A stretch of 18,220 nucleotides of DNA from Pseudonocardiaceae bacterium (GTDB taxonomy: Bacteria; Actinomycetota; Actinomycetes; Mycobacteriales; Pseudonocardiaceae): the NCBI GenBank assembly GCA_025937115.1, contig JAICSB010000017.1, positions 1 to 18,220 on the forward strand, in the 5' to 3' direction. Made by a program: the position numbers and the translations under genes. Each line of letters begins with the position of its first letter. Within the stretch, counting starts at the first letter, position 1. Below the pieces are notes generated by a model. It was not told the origin of the DNA. It did no database searches and saw only the letters and a list, made by a program, of their open reading frames with translations. Positions 1 through 5,762 of this stretch are shown one piece after another.

Positions 1-97
1 CGGCGGACAGGCGCTGTTTGGGGGCGTCTTTGACGTGGGCTTCGATGAGGTTCGCTAGTGCCGCTCGGCGGCGGGAGGTGGCAAGATCTGTGCTCAC
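1..97 (-). CDS. Partial N-terminus of an unknown protein, cut by the window edge
   Basis: An open frame on the minus strand starts with GTG at 97 and runs off the left edge after about 32 codons. A good Shine-Dalgarno GGAGG (complement of about 104-108) sits 7 nt upstream. Translation begins MSTDLATSRRRAALANLIEA and continues into a charged, helix-like stretch. I do not recognise the family. It is transcribed divergently from the integrase, behind a consensus-like promoter at 188-216. Its place next to a serine integrase would suit either a host gene flanking a prophage or a small phage switch gene; the visible part cannot distinguish these. Confidence 0.6.
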   Translation of the reverse strand, partial: MSTDLATSRRRAALANLIEAHVKDAPKQRLSA

Positions 98-122
98 GGT
101 CGGACCTCCACTGTCCGATCTA

Positions 123-158
123 GGCCCCGTATCACCGTCTGACGCGGTGTGCGGGGCC
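123..158. repeat. 36-bp imperfect inverted repeat in the integrase control region
   Basis: The outer arms GGCCCCG (123-129) and CGGGGCC (152-158) pair perfectly. Inner arms CACCG (133-137) and CGGTG (145-149) pair around a 7-nt centre TCTGACG. The intervening bases are unequal (TAT against TG), leaving a small internal loop. It lies in the 5' leader of the minus-strand gene and about 80 bp upstream of the integrase start. It could be an operator, an RNA hairpin, or part of a serine-integrase attachment site, which typically has imperfect dyad symmetry and often lies beside the integrase gene. The structure is seen; the role is inferred. Confidence 0.5.
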
Positions 159-187
159 GACTTATGCGGTCGATCTATACATGTCTA

Positions 188-216
188 AACCTAATCTGCG
201 CTGTAGCCAAAGTCAA
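188..216 (-). promoter_or_regulatory. Sigma-70-type promoter for the minus-strand gene
   Basis: On the minus strand TTGACT (complement of 211-216) is followed by exactly 17 nt and then TAGGTT (complement of 188-193), a good -35/-10 pair for a vegetative actinobacterial sigma factor. Transcription would start near 181 and give a leader of about 84 nt containing the 123-158 hairpin. The -35 box falls just upstream of the integrase -10 box at 228-233, so the two divergent promoters overlap physically. Confidence 0.55.
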
Positions 217-227
217 CACCTGACACA

Positions 228-240
228 TATACTTCGCGAG
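228..240 (+). promoter_or_regulatory. Integrase -10 box placed for a leaderless transcript
   Basis: TATACT at 228-233 is close to the TATAAT consensus, and six bases separate it from the G at 240 that opens the GTG start codon of the integrase. No Shine-Dalgarno is visible before that start. Together these fit a leaderless mRNA, common in actinobacteria, with the transcript starting at the start codon. No convincing -35 box is seen at the usual spacing, so the promoter may be weak or need an activator. Confidence 0.5.
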
Positions 241-1631
241 TGCACCAGGCCGCGATCTACTGCCGCATCAGCAAAGACCGCGCGGGCGCGGGCCTGGGTG
301 TCGACCGGCAAGAGCAAGACTGCCGCGAGCTAGCCGAACGCCTGAGCTGGGCCGTCATCGTCGTGCACACAGACAACGACATCAGCGCCTACTCCGGCAA
401 GCCCCGACCCGGCTACCGGGCGCTACTGGCCGATCTGAGGGCCGGACGGGTCGATGCCGTGCTGGCGTGGCACAACGACCGGTTGCACCGCTCCGCCGTT
501 GAGCTGGAGGAGTACATCGAGGTGTGCGGCGCGGTGCCTACGCATTTCGTCAAAGCGGGACCGCTGGACCTGTCCACCGCCTCCGGGCGGATGACCGCGA
601 GGATTACCGGCGCGGTCGCGCGCCACGAGGTGGAGCACATGATCGAACGTCAGAAGGCCGCCAAACTGCAAGCCGGGCAAGCCGGAAAGTACCGAGGTGG
701 GCGGCGCCCTTTCGGTTACGAGCGCGACGGCGTCACCGTGCGACCGGCTGAGGCCGCCGCCGTGCTCGACGCCTCCAGGCGAGTACTGCACGGTGAGACG
801 CTGGGCTCGATCGCCAGGGAGTGGAACACCAAGGGCATCACCACCGCGACCGGCGCGGACTGGACCTCGATTTCCCTGCACAAGGTCCTGATCCGCCCCC
901 GCAACGTCGCGATCATCGAGCACGAGGGGCGGGAGCTCGCCAAAGCGGAGTGGCCCGCGATCGTGCCCATGGATGTCTGGCTGGCACTGCGTGAATTGCT
1001 CGCCGACCCTTCGCGACGTTATCCCCGCAGCGTCGACCGGCGCTGGCTGGGCTCCGGGCTGTTCCTGTGTGGCGTGTGCAACGACGGCACCACGATGCGC
1101 AGCGCTACCACGACGGGGGGCGCCAGCGGCCCGAAGCGGCCGACCTACCGCTGCAAGGCTGGGGCGCACCTGGCGCGGGTCGCCGAGCCGGTCGACGAGT
1201 TCATTACCGCAGTGGTCCTGCGGCGCCTGGCCCGCCCTGACGCGCGGTTGCTGCTGCGCGCGCGTCCCGACGTCGACATTGCGGGCTTGTCGGCGGAGGC
1301 CGAAGCGCTGCGGGTGCGCGACGGGGGCCTGGTCGAGATGTTCGCTACCGGTGTGATCACCCGTGGTGAGGTGGAGGTCAACCGCCAGCGGATTCGGGAT
1401 CGACTGGCCGAGATCGCCGCTGAGATGGCCGCTGCCGCAGCGGGGTCACCGTTGGACGGCTTCGCCGGTTCGGACGACGTCCGTGCAGCATGGGAGGCCG
1501 CATCGGTGTCTCGGCGTAAAGCTGTCGTCGACACGCTGATGGTCATAACGCTGCTGCCTGCACCGCGTGGGCGGCGTCCTGGGGGACACTATTTCGACGC
1601 CGATTCAGTACGGGTCGAATGGCGTCAGTGA
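240..1631 (+). CDS. int: Large serine recombinase, phage integrase
   Basis: The 463-aa protein has the architecture of large serine integrases, which recombine short attP and attB sites through a covalent 5'-phosphoserine intermediate. The N-terminal resolvase domain (about residues 1-150) carries YCRIS with the likely nucleophile Ser11, plus the WHNDRLHR arginine-rich motif near residue 80. The recombinase domain (about 155-245) includes the GGRRPFGY signature. A zinc-ribbon segment follows with Cys277 and Cys280, then Cys305, and His310 as possible fourth ligand. A helical coiled-coil-like stretch lies near 350-400, as in proteins that use a coiled coil for directionality control. Length is at the short end of the usual range. 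GTG at 240 is the only sensible start, with no Shine-Dalgarno, fitting leaderless translation. No excisionase partner (recombination directionality factor) is recognisable in the window. Confidence 0.96.
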   Translation: MHQAAIYCRISKDRAGAGLGVDRQEQDCRELAERLSWAVIVVHTDNDISAYSGKPRPGYRALLADLRAGRVDAVLAWHNDRLHRSAVELEEYIEVCGAVPTHFVKAGPLDLSTASGRMTARITGAVARHEVEHMIERQKAAKLQAGQAGKYRGGRRPFGYERDGVTVRPAEAAAVLDASRRVLHGETLGSIAREWNTKGITTATGADWTSISLHKVLIRPRNVAIIEHEGRELAKAEWPAIVPMDVWLALRELLADPSRRYPRSVDRRWLGSGLFLCGVCNDGTTMRSATTTGGASGPKRPTYRCKAGAHLARVAEPVDEFITAVVLRRLARPDARLLLRARPDVDIAGLSAEAEALRVRDGGLVEMFATGVITRGEVEVNRQRIRDRLAEIAAEMAAAAAGSPLDGFAGSDDVRAAWEAASVSRRKAVVDTLMVITLLPAPRGRRPGGHYFDADSVRVEWRQ

Positions 1632-1688
1632 ATACGTGAGAAGGTCGGATGCGTTCCATTTCCTTGAGTGTTATATGAGATCCTGAGA

Positions 1689-1703
1689 CCCGTTCCGAAT
1701 GGG
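1689..1703. repeat. 15-bp dyad, possible operator
   Basis: CCCgTTCcGAAtGGG is symmetric around 1696 apart from one mismatched pair (capitals pair). It lies in the 167-bp gap after the integrase and 20 bp upstream of the -35 box at 1724, where a regulator could act. The gap otherwise shows only the promoter and a short inverted repeat. Confidence 0.3.
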
Positions 1704-1723
1704 CATCGAAAGCGTGTCCCCGC

Positions 1724-1752
1724 TTGACTACAGCACGTTATCCGGATAGCGT
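1724..1752 (+). promoter_or_regulatory. Sigma-70-type promoter for the early rightward operon
   Basis: TTGACT (1724-1729), a 17-nt spacer and TAGCGT (1747-1752, TAnnnT) form a good vegetative promoter. The start site would be near 1759, giving a leader of about 40 nt to the GTG at 1799. It probably drives the 120-aa gene and perhaps reads on into the replication genes. Confidence 0.6.
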
Positions 1753-1762
1753 TCGCAATGTT

Positions 1763-1776
1763 CCGGTCACCACCGG
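1763..1776. repeat. Short inverted repeat just downstream of the early promoter
   Basis: CCGGT-CACC-ACCGG is a perfect 5-bp inverted repeat with a 4-nt centre. It lies 4 bp past the predicted transcription start, a position suited to repression as an operator or to a small leader hairpin. Confidence 0.35.
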
Positions 1777-1798
1777 GGACTTCTGAAAGGAAGTTCAC

Positions 1799-2161
1799 GT
1801 GGTACCGCTAGAAACGGAAGACCCGCCGCAAACGGCGGCAGCAAAGGCGCTCAACGCCCATCGGTGGGCGAAAGTCGACGACCGCTCGGAAGCGACCGCG
1901 CCAGGTCGCGCCGCCCTCTGGCAGCGGTTCCTCGACGAGGTCGACCCGCACCGTGAGCTGCCCGAAGATGAACGCACCCAACGTGCCCAGGCAGCGCGGA
2001 AGCGGCACTACGCCGAGCTAGGCCGCCGCTCCGGCGAAGCCAGGCGCGCTCGGCGTCCCTGCAATATCGACGAAGTAGTCGACCAGATCGTCGACGCCGC
2101 CCCGGAACTCTCCGAAGCGAACCGCGCGCGACTCCAAGCACTGCTGAGCAGCACCCCATAA
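1799..2161 (+). CDS. Small charged protein of unknown function after the integrase
   Basis: The 120-aa product starts with GTG, 5 nt after a purine-rich AAGGAAG ribosome binding site (1787-1793). The protein is strongly charged. A central basic stretch (about residues 60-85: ARKRHYAELGRRSGEARRAR) is followed by an acidic amphipathic C-terminus. There are no membrane segments or cysteine pairs. Proteins with a similar ARK...Y..L..KS...RR pattern are, as far as I know, common uncharacterised neighbours of integrase and replication genes in actinobacterial mobile elements. The basic helix could bind DNA, but that is inference. It has its own promoter (1724-1752) and ends directly at a large hairpin. 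Confidence 0.8.
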   Translation: MVPLETEDPPQTAAAKALNAHRWAKVDDRSEATAPGRAALWQRFLDEVDPHRELPEDERTQRAQAARKRHYAELGRRSGEARRARRPCNIDEVVDQIVDAAPELSEANRARLQALLSSTP

Positions 2162-2218
2162 AGCGTCGACCCCCACCTTGGCTGACCTGTGACGGCCAAG
2201 AGGCAGGGGTCGAGCGCT
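2162..2218 (+). terminator. Long two-part hairpin directly after the stop codon
   Basis: The outer arms AGCGTCGACCCC (2162-2173) and GGGGTCGAGCGCT (2206-2218) pair over 12 bp with one bulged C. Inside them CTTGGC (2177-2182) pairs with GCCAAG (2195-2200). It begins at the base after the TAA stop. No U-run follows, as is usual for GC-rich actinobacterial terminators, so it may terminate or attenuate transcription into the replication genes. Confidence 0.5.
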
Positions 2219-2226
2219 TCGTCCAA

Positions 2227-2246
2227 CACGGGGTTCGCGCCCCGTG
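2227..2246 (+). repeat. Second hairpin upstream of the coupled replication genes
   Basis: CACGGGG (2227-2233) and CCCCGTG (2240-2246) form a perfect 7-bp stem with loop TTCGCG. It follows the 2162-2218 hairpin by 8 nt and ends 24 nt before the ATG at 2271. With the first hairpin it makes a structured leader of about 85 nt, consistent with attenuation or mRNA processing. Confidence 0.45.
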
Positions 2247-2270
2247 CAACACCATCAGAACGGTCCAATC

Positions 2271-2633
2271 ATGTCACAGACACCCGACGGACAAAACCTC
2301 AAAACATACGCCGAACTTCGCCTCTCAGACGTGCGACTCGCCCGAGCACTGCGACTCGCAGCCCACGTGATCGAGATCTTCGGCGCCGACAACCAGCTAA
2401 CGCCCGGTGACATCCCCTTAATTCTCATGCGGCGCGTGGATGCGCGGGAAGCCCGAGCGGCCGCTGTGGAGATCGCCACCATCCGCGACCTCCGACGGTC
2501 GCTCAACGGAACAGTCAAGATGGACGACGCCGTCGTAGACCCCGATGGCGGCAGAACCGTCCGCGACACCGAAGTCGAGATCCTGCGCACCGAAGCACAC
2601 TTCGTGTCCTGCGGTGGCCGGTGGATGCGATGA
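2271..2633 (+). CDS. Unknown protein coupled to the primase-helicase
   Basis: From ATG at 2271 the product has 120 aa. An in-frame GTG at 2244 would add 9 residues but lies in the right arm of a hairpin. Neither start has a clear Shine-Dalgarno, so the start is uncertain. The N-terminal half is a helical segment (TYAELRLSDVRLARALRLAA). The middle has repeated charged helices (about residues 60-80), and the C-terminal third is acidic. No known domain is recognised. The stop codon overlaps the start of the primase-helicase as ATGA, so the two are translationally coupled. This suggests, without proving, a replication accessory role such as helicase loading or origin recognition. Confidence 0.72.
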   Translation: MSQTPDGQNLKTYAELRLSDVRLARALRLAAHVIEIFGADNQLTPGDIPLILMRRVDAREARAAAVEIATIRDLRRSLNGTVKMDDAVVDPDGGRTVRDTEVEILRTEAHFVSCGGRWMR

Positions 2634-4993
2634 ACGCGCCCTACGCCGACACCTGGGAAGACGAGCCCAAGGCGCCACCGTCAGCCACACCCCTGCTCGA
2701 CGCTGCACTGCGCTACGCCGACCACGGCATCCACGTTTTCCCCCTGTACGTGGCCATCGTGGAGGGCGAAAAGAAGTGCAAGCCGATCAGCCACTGGGAC
2801 GACCAGAGCACCACGAACCCCGACCGGATCCGATTCTGGTTCGGACCCACCGGCCAGTACCGCAACGCCTCCCTCGCCATCGACACCGGCAAGTCCGAGC
2901 TGGTGGTCGTCGACCCCGACGGAGAGCTCGGCCTCGCCAACTGGGCCAACTTCTGCAAGTTGCACAATCTCGGCGGCACATGGATCGCTCACACCCCCGG
3001 CGGGGGCCAGCATTGGTTCTACCGCGCCGATCCCGAGCGGCCCGTCAAGAACACCCGTGGCACCGACATCAGGGGTGTCGCAGAGAAAGTCGACACTCGC
3101 GGTGCAGGTGGCTTCATCATCGCCGTGCCTTCTCGCGATGACCGAGGTGCCTACAGGTGGGGAGCCGAAGGCGAACCTGAATGGCCGGAGCTCCCCGTAG
3201 TGCCGGTAGCGGTCGTCGACGCCGTCAACGGCAAACGTGTCGGTCGACCGAGCAAGCCCACCGGATCCGACCAGAACGTGCTCCCGTTCCGCAGCAAGGA
3301 TGAAATCCGGCAAGCCCTAGCCGACTCAGGACTCGACGGGTTCCTCAGCGAAGAAGACATCGAGCGCGCCACGGGGGCGGGGGGGCGCCGGTTCACCCAA
3401 GATCAGGCCGTCGAGTTCTGCAAACCCCACATGGCCCGACTGCGGGCCGCGAAACAGGGCACCCGCAACGACTCCCTCAACATCGCAGCCAAGTCGCTCT
3501 CACACTTCGTGCCCGCGTTCTGGTCGCGCGAGCAGGCCGAAGGCTTCCTATACAAGGCGCTAGACCCCGCCTACCCCCGCGACGAAGCCGAGCGGACCAT
3601 CGAATCTGCATTCCGCAGCGCCGCCGGTGACTGGGTTGCCGAGAAGATCGAACCATCAGCGCAGCGAGCGGCTGGCCCGGACGACCCCACGGCGACCGAA
3701 CGGGCGCTCCTCCCCGGTCTACCCGACGAGTTCTGGGACGCCAGACCCGTGCTTCAGCACATCCGCCAAGCGGCGTGGGCCCGGGTGCAGGTGCCCGATG
3801 TCGTGTTCTACAGCCTGCTCGCCCGCCTAAGCGCCGTGCTCGACCACAACATCAAAGCGGACTCCGGCATCGGCAGGCCCGCCTGCCTCAACTTTTACGC
3901 AGCCGTCGTCGGCTCCAGCGGCGACGGCAAAACCCAGGGAGTCCGGGTCGCCAACGAACTCATCCCCGACCCCCACGGGCTCGACTTCGAGGGCACCCTG
4001 CCCCTGGGCTCCGGCGAGGGCATCGCCGAGGCGTACCAGGATTACGTCGAAGAAGAAGGCGACAACGGCAGGCCACGGAAGGTCAAAAGGCAAGTCCGCC
4101 ATAACGTCCTCATGTACGTCGACGAAGGTCAGGCGCTCATCAAACTGCTATTCGAGCGCAACGGCGCCACCACCGGCGCCGCGCTGCGCACCGCATGGGG
4201 CGGCGGCCTGATCGGACAGAAGAACGCCACCGGTGAGACGACCCGCATCGTCAGGGAAGGCAGCTATGCCTTCGGGCTCATCGTCGCCATGCAACCCGCA
4301 GTCGTCGACCAGCTCCTCGCCGACGGCGGCACAGGCATGCCTCAACGGTTCGCCTGGTCCACCGCCGTCGACCCCAACATCCCCGACGAACGGGTCCCGT
4401 GGCCCGGCGACCTACCCTGGGACCCACGGGTCATCCGCGAAGGCGTCACCATCCGCTTCGCGGACACGATCAAGGATGAGCTGTTTCGCGCCAGCGTCGC
4501 CCGTAAACGGGGCGAGCCCGACGCCCAGCTCGCCGACCTCGACGGCCAGTCGCCGCTCATGCTCGTCAAACTGGCCGCCCTGCTCGCACTGCTCGACTCC
4601 CGCACCGACGTCACCGTGGAGGACTGGGATCTCGCCCACACGGTGTGGGACACCTCCTGCAAGGTGCGCACCGCACTCGTGCAGCACAGCGCCGAGGAGA
4701 AGCGACGCTCGGAGGAGGTCCGCTCCGAGCTGTACTTGGAGCGCAAGGTCCGCGAGACCATCGCGGTCACCGCCGTTCCGCGGCACATCGAACGAATAGC
4801 CAAGCTCGTCGCCAGGTGGGTACACGCCTCGACGGACGGGGTGAGCCGCGACGACATGCGAAAGGGGCGCTGCGCTAGCCGCGATAAGAAGTACCTCGAC
4901 TCGGCCATCGAGCACGCGGTCGCGCAGAAGTGGGTCCGTCTGGACGGCGGCGCCTACGTTCCGGACCGTGGCCTCGCAGCGGTCGACGGATGA
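2630..4993 (+). CDS. Primase-polymerase/helicase fusion, replicative protein
   Basis: The 787-aa protein combines priming and unwinding for phage DNA replication. The N-terminal Prim-Pol domain (about residues 15-200) has the metal-binding DPD motif (Asp95, Asp97), a QHW histidine motif (His128) and a TDIRG...DTRGAGGF segment typical of the archaeo-eukaryotic primase superfamily. After a linker and a helical region, an ATPase domain has Walker A GSSGDGKT (428-435) and Walker B MYVDEGQ with Asp498 and Glu499. The C-terminus (about 690-787) is charged and may be a DNA-binding winged helix. I chose ATG at 2630 because it overlaps the upstream stop as ATGA; GTG at 2621 is possible. A G7 tract (3379-3385) lies in the interdomain linker. 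The gene ends at the first iteron of the presumed origin, which it may act upon. Confidence 0.92.
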   Translation: MNAPYADTWEDEPKAPPSATPLLDAALRYADHGIHVFPLYVAIVEGEKKCKPISHWDDQSTTNPDRIRFWFGPTGQYRNASLAIDTGKSELVVVDPDGELGLANWANFCKLHNLGGTWIAHTPGGGQHWFYRADPERPVKNTRGTDIRGVAEKVDTRGAGGFIIAVPSRDDRGAYRWGAEGEPEWPELPVVPVAVVDAVNGKRVGRPSKPTGSDQNVLPFRSKDEIRQALADSGLDGFLSEEDIERATGAGGRRFTQDQAVEFCKPHMARLRAAKQGTRNDSLNIAAKSLSHFVPAFWSREQAEGFLYKALDPAYPRDEAERTIESAFRSAAGDWVAEKIEPSAQRAAGPDDPTATERALLPGLPDEFWDARPVLQHIRQAAWARVQVPDVVFYSLLARLSAVLDHNIKADSGIGRPACLNFYAAVVGSSGDGKTQGVRVANELIPDPHGLDFEGTLPLGSGEGIAEAYQDYVEEEGDNGRPRKVKRQVRHNVLMYVDEGQALIKLLFERNGATTGAALRTAWGGGLIGQKNATGETTRIVREGSYAFGLIVAMQPAVVDQLLADGGTGMPQRFAWSTAVDPNIPDERVPWPGDLPWDPRVIREGVTIRFADTIKDELFRASVARKRGEPDAQLADLDGQSPLMLVKLAALLALLDSRTDVTVEDWDLAHTVWDTSCKVRTALVQHSAEEKRRSEEVRSELYLERKVRETIAVTAVPRHIERIAKLVARWVHASTDGVSRDDMRKGRCASRDKKYLDSAIEHAVAQKWVRLDGGAYVPDRGLAAVDG

Positions 4994-5274
4994 GGGGGGA
5001 CACGCTCATGCGTTTGTGCAGGTCAGATGGGGGGACATCCGTTTCCGCAGGTCGCCCTATTTCCGCAGGTCAGATGGGGGGACGGGGGGACATGGGGGGA
5101 CATCGGTGTCTCGCCCGCAAAAACTTGAAAACCCTTGAGTCCTTAAAATACATGCATACTTCACTATATATGCAGGTAGAGAGCTCGGCCAAGATCGGCA
5201 GGGGGGACGCCTTGGGTGGCCGATTCTCCGGGGAGGGCCGCCCGGCCGATGTCCCCCCTCGAAAGTGTCCCCCC
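4994..5274. repeat. Iteron cluster, probable replication origin
   Basis: Eight copies of a 9-bp motif are seen. Plus-strand GGGGGGACA or GGGGGGACG occurs at 4994, 5029, 5076, 5084, 5094 and 5201; the complement TGTCCCCCC occurs at 5250 and 5266. Two copies sit in a longer 20-bp repeat beginning GCAGGTCAGATG (5018-5037 and 5065-5084, last base differing). TTTCCGCAGGTC also recurs at 5042-5053 and 5060-5071. The cluster brackets an AT-rich segment (5119-5174) and starts on the base after the primase-helicase stop. Iterons, an AT-rich unwinding element and an adjacent primase-helicase together suggest a phage origin. No credible gene lies in 4994-5425. Confidence 0.65.
5119..5174. other. AT-rich segment, candidate DNA unwinding element
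   Basis: This 56-bp stretch has about 17 G or C bases, roughly 30%, in an otherwise very GC-rich window. It includes CTTAAAATACATGCATACTT and then ACTATATATGCA. It lies between five iterons on the left and three on the right. Low melting stability at this spot fits an origin unwinding element; a promoter is an alternative, as TATA-like boxes are present on both strands. Confidence 0.6.
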
Positions 5275-5379
5275 AAGTACGCCGTAGGCGCGCCACCGTG
5301 GCCCGGAGGGGGCTCTCGTGAGATCCTGACCGTGCGACAGGCGCTCCCGGATCGGCACAGACTCGGCAGCGGCCAGCGC

Positions 5380-5414
5380 GCGACGGCCCCTTGGTGCTGA
5401 CCGGGGGCCGTTGC
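5380..5414 (-). terminator. Hairpin terminator of the helix-turn-helix gene
   Basis: GCGACGGCCCC (5380-5390) pairs with GGGGCCGTTGC (5404-5414) over 11 positions including one G-T pair, with a 13-nt loop. It begins 11 nt beyond the stop of the minus-strand gene at 5426. There is no U-tract. It may also block rightward transcripts arriving from the replication region. Confidence 0.55.
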
Positions 5415-5425
5415 CGTGTGCGGGG

Positions 5426-5677
5426 TCAGTCGCTGCTGGCCCGGGGCGGTGGTTCGGCCCAGCGTTGGGCGGTGGTGCGGGGGATGTCTGTGGCGTCCTC
5501 GATCTCACGCCAGGACAGGCCGTGGTCGTCGTGGAGGGCGGCGAGGACGGCGCCTCCGTGCTGGGAGTTGATTTCGCGGCGTCGCATGGATTCTTGGGCG
5601 GCTGCGATGAGATCGGCACGGAGGTCGCCGGTGCGCGTGTCGCCGAGCAGCGCGTCGAGGGCTTCATCGACTGTCAT
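5426..5677 (-). CDS. Small helix-turn-helix DNA-binding protein
   Basis: The 83-aa product starts at ATG (5677), 7 nt after AAGGGGG; the frame stays open upstream but enters the operator region and non-protein-like sequence, so the short form is chosen. The C-terminal half carries a clear helix-turn-helix: GLSWREIEDATDIPRTTAQR (about residues 52-71), with the recognition helix ending QRWAE. The N-terminal half is an acidic helix bundle (VDEALDALLGDTRTGDLRAD). This resembles small sigma-region-4-like or Trp-repressor-like phage regulators. It is the only minus-strand gene in the interior and faces a symmetric operator at 5700-5717. Autoregulation or control of the divergent rightward genes is likely. 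Binding to the nearby iterons, which share a TGTCCC core with that operator, is also conceivable. Confidence 0.82.
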   Translation of the reverse strand: MTVDEALDALLGDTRTGDLRADLIAAAQESMRRREINSQHGGAVLAALHDDHGLSWREIEDATDIPRTTAQRWAEPPPRASSD

Positions 5678-5699
5678 GGGCGCGCCCCCTTGCCGGAGG

Positions 5700-5734
5700 T
5701 GTCCCACCAGTGGGACAGTTGGTGGAACACCACC
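5700..5734. promoter_or_regulatory. Operator with three related half-sites
   Basis: TGTCCCAC (5700-5707) and GTGGGACA (5710-5717) are perfect inverted arms around a 2-bp centre CA. Three bases on, GTGGAACA (5722-5729) repeats the right half-site with one change, and GGTGG-AACA-CCACC (5721-5734) is itself a dyad. The array fills the 85-bp gap between the divergent helix-turn-helix gene and the small gene at 5763, the expected place for a regulator binding site. No strong -35/-10 pair could be assigned for either direction. Confidence 0.6.
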
Positions 5735-5762
5735 CACCCTACCAAGTGCGAGGGGTATCGAG

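Noticed and set aside
423..1169. A long open frame on the minus strand across the integrase
   Set aside because: It is the mirror of a high-GC coding frame: its protein lacks domains and is low in hydrophobic structure, while the plus frame is a clear serine recombinase.
1579..1586. GGGGGACA inside the end of the integrase gene as another iteron
   Set aside because: It has only five Gs, is isolated, and lies in coding sequence; such short matches are expected in GC-rich DNA.
2220..2254. T-arm-like sequence CGGGG-TTCGCG-CCCCG followed by ...ACCA, suggestive of a tRNA 3' end or tRNA attachment site
   Set aside because: The loop is six rather than seven bases, no acceptor, D or anticodon arm can be drawn upstream, and the preceding hairpin geometry does not fit a tRNA. 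Serine integrases also rarely use tRNA genes.
5163..5174. Tata-like stretch ACTATATATGCA as a promoter
   Set aside because: A -10-like box is possible, but no -35 partner at the right spacing and no gene start close downstream; an unwinding element fits better.
5057..5296. Minus-strand and plus-strand frames through the origin-like region
   Set aside because: Their peptides are made of runs translated from G-tracts and AT-rich sequence, with no ribosome binding site; the region reads as non-coding.
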